Positions 1-8,152 of a DNA stretch of 64,000 nt are shown here, piece after piece. The notes under the pieces are model-generated. The model saw only the letters and a list, made by a program, of their open reading frames with translations. It made no database searches and had not been told where the DNA came from. How positions within the stretch are numbered: the stretch's first letter is position 1; every line of letters begins with the position of its first letter. The position numbers and the translations under genes are program-made. The stretch comes from Fabrea salina (lineage: Eukaryota; Ciliophora; Heterotrichea; Heterotrichida; Fabreidae), in assembly GCA_022984795.1 (NCBI GenBank), contig JALIHJ010000033.1:124001-188000 (forward strand). Reading direction: 5' to 3'.

Positions 1-65
1 TTTTTGATGGAAGGAAAGTAGGAGTTCAAAGGTACCACGGGCTTCTGGAAGAAGACTGTGTTTAA
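1..65 (+). CDS. C-terminal end of a gene running in from the left edge (partial)
   Basis: Reading frame 3 is open from the window edge and ends at TAA 63-65, giving about 20 residues ending LLEEDCV. The stop overlaps the stop of the convergent gene (TTA 62-64) in a shared TTAA, an arrangement seen elsewhere in this window, which is the main support. No family can be recognised from so few residues, and the start lies outside the window. Confidence 0.4.
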   Translation, partial: FDGRKVGVQRYHGLLEEDCV

Positions 66-442
66 GAAAAGATGCTTTTGATTTTAGTTCTGTAGTTAGC
101 TTTTAGTTGGTCTTTTTGTTGCTGGATTTCTTTTTTGTAGTTTTGTTTTTCTTGTATTAAGTTGTTTTTTTGAGTTTCAAAAGTTTTTAAGTTTTGGTTG
201 CATTTAGTTTCTAGAGAGTTTATGAAAGACTTCATTTTAAGCAAAGCTTCTGAGTAGTTTTCCGAAGGAGGTGTTTCTCTGTGCTTCATTGCTTGTAAGT
301 TGCTTTTAAGAGAAGTTGTTTCTGAGAAGCATTTTTCGTCTGACTTAAACTTACAGGTTTTTTGGGACTTGGTGTAGGTGTTAATGCAATTCAGAATTTC
401 TTGGTTGATTGAGTTAAGTTCAGAGTTAAGTTTTTCTTCCAT
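62..442 (-). CDS. Small hypothetical coiled-coil protein, 126 aa
   Basis: ATG 440-442 to TAA. The protein is rich in Lys, Gln, Asn and Glu, with a predicted helical coiled coil over about residues 65-120 (heptad-like ETQKNNLIQEKQNYKKEIQQ). Three Cys lie in the first 40 residues. No enzyme motif or membrane segment is visible. It is divergent from the calpain gene with 14 bp between start codons. I do not recognise a family; a cytoskeletal or basal-body role is possible only on composition. A conserved start and tight spacing on both sides suggest a real gene. Confidence 0.65.
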   Translation of the reverse strand: MEEKLNSELNSINQEILNCINTYTKSQKTCKFKSDEKCFSETTSLKSNLQAMKHRETPPSENYSEALLKMKSFINSLETKCNQNLKTFETQKNNLIQEKQNYKKEIQQQKDQLKANYRTKIKSIFS

Positions 443-456
443 TACAAAACGAACAA

Positions 457-2313
457 ATGGAGTGGTGGGAAGATGATGACGATATTTTCATGTCGGATGA
501 AGAATTCGACGCACTAGAAGACTTTGAAGATGACCTTGACTTTGAAGACGGACTGGTCTTTAAAAACAGGGACGAATTAGCCCAAATGGGGCATAGTCTT
601 TACTCAGACATGATCCACGACACTTCAAACAAGGGCGAAAAAGCCAGAATTGTTGAAAACTACCAAAAAAGTAAGGAAAAATACACTGATAAGCAGTTCC
701 CTCCTGACTCTACAAGTCTTGTAAAGGACTGGGGGCTCCTAGACTTCCACACCCAAAAAGAATGGCGTAGGTTCGTATGGAAACGTTCTGACGAAATCTT
801 TAAGCACCCCATTAAAGTATTTGACGAAATCAGTCCTAACGACATCAACCAAGGACAGCTAGGAGACTGTTACTTTTTGTCAACTCTGTCTGCCATAGCT
901 GAGTTTCCTGCCAGGATCAAAAAGCTTTTTGACACTCAAGAACATCAGCCTTCAGGGTGCTATACTGTGAACATCTGTGACATGGGAGTTTGGTGTGACG
1001 TTGTAGTAGACGACTTCTTCCCCTGCACTCCTGACGGACAAATAGCTTTTTCAGGTCCTGAGTACACCTCAGGAACTACTGAACTTTGGGTGCTTCTGCT
1101 AGAAAAAGCTTGGGCTAAGCGTTTTGGAAGTTACTGGGCAATAGACGCAGGACTTACTGAAGAAGCTTTGAGAGACCTCACAGGTGGACCTTGTTTTACT
1201 GTGAACTCAGACGAAGAAGACTTATGGGACAAAATCTACGACGCTAACAAAAAGAACTTTATTATAACGGCTGCAAGTGCAGGGGACGACGGATGCGGAG
1301 ACATGGTGAACGATGTAGGACTTGTAGCACTGCACGCTTACGCTGTAATAGACGCGAGAGAAGTCAAAACCCGAGCTGGACTTGAAAGGATTCTAGAAAT
1401 CAGGAACCCTTGGGGCGAACAAGAGTGGACTGGGGACTGGTCAGACAAGTCTGACAAGTGGACTCCTGAACTCAAAAAAGAACTTGGCTGGGAGAACTCT
1501 GATGATGGAAGGTTCTGGATGCCTATTGAAGACTTTGTGAACTTTTTTTCTAACGTAACTATTTGCTGCGTGCACGACAACTACCAATACCAAGGAATCC
1601 AGAAGAACCAACCTCAAGACGGTTCGAGTATATTCAAGGTGTCCTTGGAAGAAGGAGGCATGACCTACTTCATGGTGACTCAAATGGATGCTAGAAGATT
1701 TGACGAGGACTGTGAGTACGACTACTCGCCTGTAAGAATAATCCTAGCTAGAATTGAGGACGGCGAGTTGCTTTTTTTGAAAGGCTACGCCAACGCATTT
1801 GAAAGGGACGTTTGGATAAGTGAAGAAGTTGAGGCAGGCGAATACTTAGTGTACGTTCAGATTGACTGGACAGGTGACTTTACAGACCAGTTTGGGTTTT
1901 CAGTGTACTCAGGCTCTAAAGTTAAACTTTCAGACGTGTCTTTCCAAGAAGTTAACTTTCTACAAAGAGTCTTCAGCGTTGAAACAGCTGAAAGCGAAGG
2001 AGCTAAAGTTAACCAAATAGGACCAGACATGTACTTTTACCAAGTAATGCACATTGGCGACGACGGAGAAGGCAACTTTATGGAAGGTTGCATTTACGAC
2101 ATTGTTGTAAACGACTCTAAGAATTCGAGACTAGAGCTGGACGTGATCCACAAGACTTTTGAAAACATGGAGTTGCTTGAACCCTATGAAGGCGACTCTT
2201 ACTTTTTGAAGCTAGACAAAGGCGAGTCTAAGGTAGTCGTTAAGAGGCAAGTCAGCTTACTAGAAAGCAACAGGATTACTATGAGTTTAAGAAAAAAAAT
2301 AATTCCAATTTAA
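457..2313 (+). CDS. Calpain-type cysteine protease, 618 aa
   Basis: A Ca2+-regulated cytosolic cysteine protease of the calpain (C2) family. The catalytic triad is complete: Cys138 in QGQLGDCYFL, His293 in ALHAYAV and Asn317 in IRNPWGE. An acidic Asp/Glu-rich N-terminus (residues 4-35) precedes the protease core (about 75-385). C2-like beta-sandwich sequence follows (about 390-510) and perhaps a second one to the C-terminus. No penta-EF-hand domain is seen, so this is an atypical calpain, as in most protists. The start at 457 is preceded by an A-rich leader. The gene ends at 2313, directly abutting the stop of the convergent coiled-coil gene. Confidence 0.95.
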   Translation: MEWWEDDDDIFMSDEEFDALEDFEDDLDFEDGLVFKNRDELAQMGHSLYSDMIHDTSNKGEKARIVENYQKSKEKYTDKQFPPDSTSLVKDWGLLDFHTQKEWRRFVWKRSDEIFKHPIKVFDEISPNDINQGQLGDCYFLSTLSAIAEFPARIKKLFDTQEHQPSGCYTVNICDMGVWCDVVVDDFFPCTPDGQIAFSGPEYTSGTTELWVLLLEKAWAKRFGSYWAIDAGLTEEALRDLTGGPCFTVNSDEEDLWDKIYDANKKNFIITAASAGDDGCGDMVNDVGLVALHAYAVIDAREVKTRAGLERILEIRNPWGEQEWTGDWSDKSDKWTPELKKELGWENSDDGRFWMPIEDFVNFFSNVTICCVHDNYQYQGIQKNQPQDGSSIFKVSLEEGGMTYFMVTQMDARRFDEDCEYDYSPVRIILARIEDGELLFLKGYANAFERDVWISEEVEAGEYLVYVQIDWTGDFTDQFGFSVYSGSKVKLSDVSFQEVNFLQRVFSVETAESEGAKVNQIGPDMYFYQVMHIGDDGEGNFMEGCIYDIVVNDSKNSRLELDVIHKTFENMELLEPYEGDSYFLKLDKGESKVVVKRQVSLLESNRITMSLRKKIIPI

Positions 2314-5271
2314 TTACTCAAAGTTTTTAAACGACTGTGGAAACCCTTCTATATGAGGTGGTTCGTCTTGGAGCTCAGTTGTGTTTTTGAGCTCTGACTT
2401 AAGACTGAGGTTTTCTTGTCTTAGTGAGTCAATTTGTTGTTCTTTGGACTCAATTGAGTTTTGTAAAAGCTTTACTTTAAGTTGCCATTTTTGCTGGACA
2501 GAGTCAAGTTCGTTTTGGAGTTGTTCAATCTTAGCAGTTGAGTCTGAAGTAGGTTCTTTGGTTTGACTAAGTGAGTTTTCTAGTTCGAGTTCTTTGATTC
2601 TTCTGATGTAAGTGTCCCTTTCAGCTTTTTCTTGTTCGCGTTCTAAGTGCATAAACTTAATTTGTTCATTCAGGTCCACAATGTCTTTTTCTTTTGCGTT
2701 TAAAGACTTTTTAAGTTCTTCAAAGTTTTTTTGGAGTTGTTTAAGGGAGTTTTCTAGTTGCTTTTTGGTTTTTTGGAGTTGTTGGTTGTCTTTTGTGAGC
2801 TCTTCAGTTTTTTTAGTTTTGCTTTCTGTGAGAGATTCTTGCTTGAGTTGTTTTAACTTGTTTTCTAAGATGGCTGCTTTGTTTTCAAGGTCTTTTTTTT
2901 CTTTGCTTAGTTGTTTTATTCTGGACTTGGCATTTTGGAGTTCTTTTTTAGGTTCTTCTGAGGATTCAAGTTCTTCTTTGAGTTTTTGGATGGTTTTTTC
3001 GTAGTTGTTTTTAAGGTTGTAGAGTTCAGTGTCTTTGTCTTGGACTTTTTGGTTTAATTGGGATATTTTGTCAATATAGTAGTTTTTAGTTGAGCTGAGG
3101 ATTTCTTCTTTTTGTTTAAGTTGGAGTTCTAGGTTTTCTAAGTCTGACTTTGTTTGGGTTTGGCTTCTCCTTCTGGGAACTGGTGGTGGGGAGTTGTTTA
3201 AGCTTTTAGATATAGTTTCTCTTTGGTGCAGTTGGTCTTTTAAGTCTTTTAGTGTGCTTTCGTAGTTTTCCCTGATTGAGAGAACTACTTCTTCTTTTTT
3301 CCTGAGTTCGTTTTTTAAGTTTTTAATTTGGTACTCAAGGTTGGTAGCTTTTTGGTTGTGGGGTTCTACAAGGATGCCTAAGGAGTTTTGTTTTGAAAGA
3401 GGAGGTTTAGTGGAGGTTTGGGTTCTAAGAGAGTTGTTTTCTTTTTGGAGTTTGGCTATTACTTGTTCCATGTGGTCGCAGCCTTGTAGGATCTCTACTA
3501 CTTCTTTGTGGTATTTTTCGTTTTCGGCTTTGAGGCTCTTTTTTTCCTCTTTGAGTTGTTCTACTTTGGCTTTTGAAGAACTTGCTTCTTCAGAGTGGTA
3601 CTCAATTAGTTTGTTTAGTTCTTCGATTCTTTGATCTTTGGTGCCTTCTGCTAGTTCTAGTTTCAGTTCAGTTTCTTGTTTTTGGAGTTCTTTAATTGTT
3701 TTTTGGAGTTCTAGGATTTCTTTGTCTTTTTGAGTTTGGGTTTCTTCTATGAGTTCTTGTTTCTGTTTTAGTTGAGTTTTAAGCTTGTTAATTTGTTCTT
3801 GGTAAGACTCTTCGTAGGACTTTAGTTGTTCAATAGAAGTTTTTTGGGTTTCAGTCTTTGTTTGTAGAGTTAGTATTTCTTGGGTTTTTTCTTCTAGTGT
3901 TTTTTCTAATTCAGTTATTTTAGAGTTAGTTGCTGAAGCTTCATTTAGTTGTTTTTCTAGAGTAGTGTTGATCCTTTCTAGTTCTTGAAGTTTTTCAATT
4001 AATTGGGAGTCTTTTGAAGGAGTTATGGCAATTTGGGTTTGGAACTCTATTTCAGAAATGGGCTTAGTTTCTAGTTTTTCTGAAAGTAACTGAATTTCAG
4101 CTTCATACTGCTTTACTAACTGAGTAAGGCGTTCTTCTTTTCGGTTAATTGACTGTTGTCCTTGGAAACCACGGCCTAGGGGCTGTTTTTGGTTCCTGCG
4201 AGAAGATACTTCTAGTGAACTTAGTCCAGATTCCTTTTCTTGGAGTTGAGTTTTCAAGGATTGGTTTTCAGTTAACAAAGCAGTTTTTTCTTCGTTGAGT
4301 TTTTTAAGGTCTTCAAAGACTGAGGGGAAGTAAGCAGCATACTGCTTTTTGATGTTTTCAATTTCTTCAAAGTGAGCTGAGTACTTGTCTTTAAGTTCTT
4401 TGTTTTTAGTTTTAGCTTTGGTGTACTTAGTTCTCAAAACTTCAAGTTGTTCGTAAAGGGTGTTGTTTTGTTCAATATACTTGTCAAAGGTAGTTTTGGA
4501 GTAGTTTTTGAAGTCCTGGAGTTCCTGGTCTCTTTTGTAGAGAAGTTCTGTGAGTCTTTTGTTTTCTTTTAAATAGTGACTTTGTGGTTGCTTCTCGGGG
4601 CTTAACTGCAAAGAAGATATAGAGTCTTCAAGGGTTTTGCGGTTTTTTTCGAATTCTTTGATGGCTTGCTGCATGTAAGGCTGATGTGGCATTTGGGACA
4701 ACAACTGTGCACCTGTAGTTGTAAACTTTCTTAAGTTCTTAGAAAGGATTTTAAGTTTCTTGGGCAAGTCACTTGGTCTTTCAGCTGAACTTGCTCTGGA
4801 GTTACTTAAACCTTGTTTTATTTTTGAAATTGTTTTCTGAGCAGCTTCTCTTTCTTGGGCTATCAGTTCGTTTTTGCTTTTGAGTTTTTCTTTGAGTTTT
4901 TGTATTTTTTGAGTTTTCTTTTCGCTTTTTTTGCGTATTTCTTCTAGTGAGTCTTTGATTTTTTCGAAGTCTAGTTGCTGGATATCAGAAAAACTGCAGG
5001 CAGACACAATGTCGTTAAACACTTGGTGAATCACTGGAAAAATAGCGTCGTAGTTGTACTCTGCAGCAGCTTCTAGTAATTTCTGTTTGCCCCACTCCAC
5101 ACTACCTACGCTTGCAGCGTAACGGGAGTTTATTGGAGGCGAAAACCTTTTTTCTTCAGTAGAACTCAGCAGTGACAGGTACTGTCTTTCAAGGGAGGAC
5201 ACTTTGTTTTGCAAGGAAGTTACTATGGACTCAACTTCTTCAGGCGCCAGACCGTATGGATTCTCTTGCAT
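2314..5271 (-). CDS. Giant coiled-coil protein, 985 aa
   Basis: A short globular-looking N-terminus (about 1-110, MQENPYGLAPEEVESIV...) is followed by almost continuous coiled coil to the C-terminus, dominated by Lys, Glu, Gln and Leu heptads. Breaks occur near a PPPVPRRRS proline patch and near LSKQNSLGIL. There is no motor, kinase or membrane segment. Such proteins in ciliates are often cortical, basal-body or Golgi scaffolds, but orthology cannot be assigned by eye because coiled coils converge. The start ATG (5269-5271) is only 5 bp from the divergent RPB5 ATG; the next Met is more than 150 residues in, so this start is likely. Confidence 0.85.
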   Translation of the reverse strand: MQENPYGLAPEEVESIVTSLQNKVSSLERQYLSLLSSTEEKRFSPPINSRYAASVGSVEWGKQKLLEAAAEYNYDAIFPVIHQVFNDIVSACSFSDIQQLDFEKIKDSLEEIRKKSEKKTQKIQKLKEKLKSKNELIAQEREAAQKTISKIKQGLSNSRASSAERPSDLPKKLKILSKNLRKFTTTGAQLLSQMPHQPYMQQAIKEFEKNRKTLEDSISSLQLSPEKQPQSHYLKENKRLTELLYKRDQELQDFKNYSKTTFDKYIEQNNTLYEQLEVLRTKYTKAKTKNKELKDKYSAHFEEIENIKKQYAAYFPSVFEDLKKLNEEKTALLTENQSLKTQLQEKESGLSSLEVSSRRNQKQPLGRGFQGQQSINRKEERLTQLVKQYEAEIQLLSEKLETKPISEIEFQTQIAITPSKDSQLIEKLQELERINTTLEKQLNEASATNSKITELEKTLEEKTQEILTLQTKTETQKTSIEQLKSYEESYQEQINKLKTQLKQKQELIEETQTQKDKEILELQKTIKELQKQETELKLELAEGTKDQRIEELNKLIEYHSEEASSSKAKVEQLKEEKKSLKAENEKYHKEVVEILQGCDHMEQVIAKLQKENNSLRTQTSTKPPLSKQNSLGILVEPHNQKATNLEYQIKNLKNELRKKEEVVLSIRENYESTLKDLKDQLHQRETISKSLNNSPPPVPRRRSQTQTKSDLENLELQLKQKEEILSSTKNYYIDKISQLNQKVQDKDTELYNLKNNYEKTIQKLKEELESSEEPKKELQNAKSRIKQLSKEKKDLENKAAILENKLKQLKQESLTESKTKKTEELTKDNQQLQKTKKQLENSLKQLQKNFEELKKSLNAKEKDIVDLNEQIKFMHLEREQEKAERDTYIRRIKELELENSLSQTKEPTSDSTAKIEQLQNELDSVQQKWQLKVKLLQNSIESKEQQIDSLRQENLSLKSELKNTTELQDEPPHIEGFPQSFKNFE

Positions 5272-5276
5272 AAAAA

Positions 5277-5891
5277 ATGGAAGCTGAAGAAGTAAACACT
5301 CTGTTCCGGGTGTGGAAAACCCTTATGCAGATGCTCCAGGACCGCCACTATGAAGTTAGCGAAGCCGACTTAGCTTACACTCGGGAGTCCTTTGGAGCTA
5401 TGTTGGGGGACTCCAAAAGTAGGGAAAGACTTGTGCGAGTTGTGAACAAACAAGAAAACTTAGACGAAAAACTTATGGTTTTGTTCCCCGACGAAACCCG
5501 AATTACTGTGCCTATCATAGCCAATATAGCCCAGAAAATGCACAACGAAGCCATACAAAGAACAATTATGATCACAAAAGGGAACATCACCCCCACAGCC
5601 AAGAACGCAATAGTGGAAGTGAGTTCCCACTTCACAATAGAGTACTTCGAAGAAAAAGAACTACTAGTCAATATAACAGAGCACGAACTAGTGCCCAAGC
5701 ACATTGTTATGACTGAAGAGGAAAAGCAGGCCCTGCTAACCAGGTACCGCGTCAAAGAAACACAACTGCCCAAAATCCAAGTGACCGACCCTGTAGCCAG
5801 GTACTTCGGACTCTCACGAGGCCAAGTTTTCAAAATCATCAGAAACAGCGAAACTGCAGGCAAGTACGTAACTTACAGGCTAGCAGTTTAA
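5277..5891 (+). CDS. RPB5: RNA polymerase subunit RPABC1 (RPB5), 204 aa
   Basis: The subunit shared by RNA polymerases I, II and III. The N-terminal jaw domain (about 1-135) begins with LFRVWKTLMQMLQDRHYEVS, as in the eukaryotic family. The archaeal RpoH-like assembly domain (about 136-204) carries the hallmark strings LLVNITEHELVPKHIVMT and DPVARYFGLSRGQVFKI and ends in SETAGKYVTYRLAV. Length is normal (human 210 aa). A GT...AG 16-mer near the end of the gene is coding, since its residues are conserved. It is divergent from the long coiled-coil gene with a 5-bp spacer. Confidence 0.97.
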   Translation: MEAEEVNTLFRVWKTLMQMLQDRHYEVSEADLAYTRESFGAMLGDSKSRERLVRVVNKQENLDEKLMVLFPDETRITVPIIANIAQKMHNEAIQRTIMITKGNITPTAKNAIVEVSSHFTIEYFEEKELLVNITEHELVPKHIVMTEEEKQALLTRYRVKETQLPKIQVTDPVARYFGLSRGQVFKIIRNSETAGKYVTYRLAV

Positions 5892-5909
5892 GTAATTCTT
5901 AGTTATGTG

Positions 5910-7823
5910 TTAGTAAAGTATGTTTTGGCAGCAGTACTGGTACCTGTCATACCAGTTGGTTCTCCAGTTGTCAAGGCTCTTGTCTATAAGTTTATTTACG
6001 TGCATTTTGCAGTCTGTTTTTGAAAGACTAGGTGCAATTCTAGCCCTTAAGTCTTCTATTGTGTGCTCGTCATAGTAAAAACAAGGCAATGACTCCCCCA
6101 CTCCGTTTTTAATCATTTCAAACAGCAAAACTAGTTCTTCTGACCTCTTCATAAGAGCTCTGAACCCTTTTACACAGAGCTTTCTGAACTTTTGGAAGTC
6201 TGCAGACCTGTAGCCTCCTAAAACTTCTACAAACTCAGCAGTCAACTTAAAAGGCACGTCTTCAAACCGAATGTTTCCGCCTGGCGAGCAGTTTAGAATA
6301 AACCCAAAATCTATGTGCACTAAGTGCCCTTCTTTGTCTAGTAAAATGTTTCCATTGTGTCTATCTTTTATTTGCAAAATGTAACACAACAAAGAGTACC
6401 CTGCTAAGCTTCTTAAAAAGTTGTGTTTTGCCCACTTGAAGCTTTTGGAGTCTTCAGGACCAAACTTAATTCTGAAGTAGTCAATTAAAGAATTCATGTG
6501 CTCTGGAAGGGACTTTTTAATTGAGTCCAAAGACTGAGCATCAGGTATGCACTCCACCACTCCGCAGTTTTCCCCTGTAGCTAGGATTTCATAGGGTTTC
6601 AGAAACAAGTCTAATTTGTTTTCGTAAAAAATCTGTCTGAACTTGTAAATGGCCTGCATAGCAAACTGTTCCTGGAGTAAGTCGTCTCCAGTTTTCACTA
6701 TAACTCTAACTAAGTTCCAGGACTTAAGGTTCCCAAAAGGGGAGCGTTTTCTAACCCTAGCTGCTTGTTGCTGAGAACTTTCTTCTGGAGACTTTTCGTT
6801 GTACACATCTGCAACTAGTTCTTTTCTTTTGGGTTTTTTAGAAAAACCCCTTTTAGACCCGTTTTTCTTAAGGAATCCTTCTAAGTTAGGCAGTGGTTTG
6901 TTTACTTCTTCTGTAAAGAACTCTTTCAAGCTTTCTGCGTGTTGAGTAGAGTCAGCAACCGAAAAGGAAAAAGACCCTGACCTTGAAAAGTTGTCCTCGT
7001 ACTCTTGGGACTTCATTTCTTCCATGGGTTCAAATACTTCTAAAGAAACCAAGTAAGGGGCCTTTTCCTTAGTTTCGAAGACTTTAACTGAGTCAGGTGG
7101 AATGTGCAATACAACATTGCTACTAGTTCTTCCTGGAAAAGGAATGTATACACTTGCAGGCAAAAGCAAATTGAGTTTTTTAATTTCTCTAGTAACAATT
7201 TCTTTTTTGCACTTAACTCCTAAAATCATGTCTGCAATTTGGGTGAGTCTTTCGAAAAACCAAATGCAACTCATGTAGTTGTCTCGCAAACCCTTTTTAG
7301 GAAAAGAGTCAAAAAAGACTTCTGTGATTTTGGATAGTTGAGTGTCAGAGTCAACTTCGTTGTACACTTTGATCTTTTCGCGCAAAGCTGCTCTTCTGGG
7401 GTCTTCTTCCATCCTAGGGTACCCCATGGACTCCCTACTGACCATTTCTACCAAGTGCATAAGTTCTCTAGTTTGGGAAGCTGAACTTGCAGAACTTAAA
7501 AACCAGTACACCTTGTGTGAGTACCGAATGGAATTTTGACAAGAGTAAAAAAGGACTTTAAGTATTTCTTCAATGCCTTCTGGGTTTTCGCATATAATGA
7601 AGTTAACGAACTGAGGTACATAGAACTCTAAGTCGTTCCTTACTATAGTGGATTGAGGGTGCAAAGGAAGATCAGAAAACACTTCTATCGAAACTTCGTG
7701 CGAGTAAAGCCTAACTAAAGCCTTTATGGTTTTATCTTCAGTTCGCTTTCTCCTGATTATTTCTTTAAAGGCTTCCCACTTACTAACCCAAGTCTTTCTT
7801 TGTCTATTCTCAGTGTTTCCCAT
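5910..7823 (-). CDS. Type III phosphatidylinositol 4-kinase (PI4K-beta-like), 637 aa
   Basis: Phosphorylates phosphatidylinositol to PI4P, typically at Golgi and endosomal membranes. A lipid-kinase-unique-like helical region lies N-terminal (about 30-200). The PI3/PI4 kinase domain (about 370-630) shows VRVIVKTGDDLLQEQFAMQ, the catalytic loop KDRHNGNILLD (about 486-496) and HIDFGFIL (DFG about 505). I chose ATG 7821-7823 (MGNTENR): an in-frame upstream extension exists, but it would overlap the divergent selenoprotein gene antisense, and it lacks family similarity. Gly2 plus Thr/Ser downstream makes N-myristoylation possible. The short linker with KPKRKE could be a nuclear or lipid-binding basic patch. 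Confidence 0.93.
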   Translation of the reverse strand: MGNTENRQRKTWVSKWEAFKEIIRRKRTEDKTIKALVRLYSHEVSIEVFSDLPLHPQSTIVRNDLEFYVPQFVNFIICENPEGIEEILKVLFYSCQNSIRYSHKVYWFLSSASSASQTRELMHLVEMVSRESMGYPRMEEDPRRAALREKIKVYNEVDSDTQLSKITEVFFDSFPKKGLRDNYMSCIWFFERLTQIADMILGVKCKKEIVTREIKKLNLLLPASVYIPFPGRTSSNVVLHIPPDSVKVFETKEKAPYLVSLEVFEPMEEMKSQEYEDNFSRSGSFSFSVADSTQHAESLKEFFTEEVNKPLPNLEGFLKKNGSKRGFSKKPKRKELVADVYNEKSPEESSQQQAARVRKRSPFGNLKSWNLVRVIVKTGDDLLQEQFAMQAIYKFRQIFYENKLDLFLKPYEILATGENCGVVECIPDAQSLDSIKKSLPEHMNSLIDYFRIKFGPEDSKSFKWAKHNFLRSLAGYSLLCYILQIKDRHNGNILLDKEGHLVHIDFGFILNCSPGGNIRFEDVPFKLTAEFVEVLGGYRSADFQKFRKLCVKGFRALMKRSEELVLLFEMIKNGVGESLPCFYYDEHTIEDLRARIAPSLSKTDCKMHVNKLIDKSLDNWRTNWYDRYQYCCQNILY

Positions 7824-7835
7824 AATATTTCTAAG

Positions 7836-8084
7836 ATGGAGTCGAAGAAAGTAGTGGTATCTATCTGTGGAGGTTGAGCTTGGACAGTCAAAGCTAAGGC
7901 AGCCCAAGAAGCTCTTAGAGGAATCGGACTTAACCAAAACCAAATAATTCTTGAACGCGCTAGGTCTCGAGTTGTGGAAGTTTTTATTCAAGAACAGGGT
8001 GACAGAAAACTCATTTTTCATAAAGAAGGACCTAATATTTCTGCTCAGGAACTTTGTGAAGCTGTAAGGGCTTGCTTCGCCTAA
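7836..8084 (+). CDS. SelW/SelH-like (Rdx family) selenoprotein with in-frame TGA (Sec), 82 aa
   Basis: ATG 7836 opens a frame interrupted by a single TGA at 7875-7877 and ending at TAA 8082-8084. With TGA read as selenocysteine the N-terminus has a beta strand followed by the redox motif C-G-G-U (residues 11-14; VVVSICGGU), the hallmark position of Rdx thioredoxin-like proteins. The rest fits the fold: an alpha helix (VKAKAAQEALRGIG), a strand VVEVFIQEQGDRKLIFHKEG matching the family's 'FEV....GKLI.SK' hairpin, and a C-terminal helix (SAQELCEAVRACF). A SECIS-like hairpin starts 6 nt after the stop. It starts 12 bp from the divergent PI4K. SelW, SelH and SelT share the fold; length favours SelW or SelH. 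A 16-nt alternative intron does not restore a long frame. Confidence 0.8.
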
Positions 8085-8090
8085 AAGATT

Positions 8091-8136
8091 CCTTTAAGTG
8101 AAGGAGGAACTTAAACTTTGGTTCCTCTCGAGAAGG
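8091..8136 (+). promoter_or_regulatory. SECIS-like element in the 3' UTR of the selenoprotein gene
   Basis: Lower helix CCTT (8091-8094) with AAGG (8133-8136). The 5' core is GTGAA (8098-8102), facing CGAG (8129-8132), which gives the tandem G-A/A-G pairs of a kink-turn quartet. The upper helix is GGAGGAAC (8103-8110) with GTTCCTCT (8121-8128), 8 bp including one G-U. The apical loop TTAAACTTTG carries AAA at 8113-8115, 11 nt after the GTGA core. These are the defining features of a eukaryotic SECIS, with a somewhat short upper helix. It fills most of the 68-nt gap before the convergent MFS gene. Confidence 0.7.
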
Positions 8137-8152
8137 ACAGGCAGTTTAGTCT

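Noticed and set aside
5868-5883. A 16-nt GTAACTTACAGGCTAG near the end of RPB5 as an intron
   Set aside because: The encoded residues (VTYRLAV) are conserved in RPB5 family members, so it is exon.
7857-7872. A 16-nt GT...AG segment in the selenoprotein region as an intron
   Set aside because: Removing it shifts the frame and reaches a stop soon after, so it does not restore a protein, whereas reading TGA as Sec does.
7824-8021. N-terminal extension of PI4K through the selenoprotein region
   Set aside because: It has no family similarity, overlaps the selenoprotein antisense and leaves no room for a promoter.
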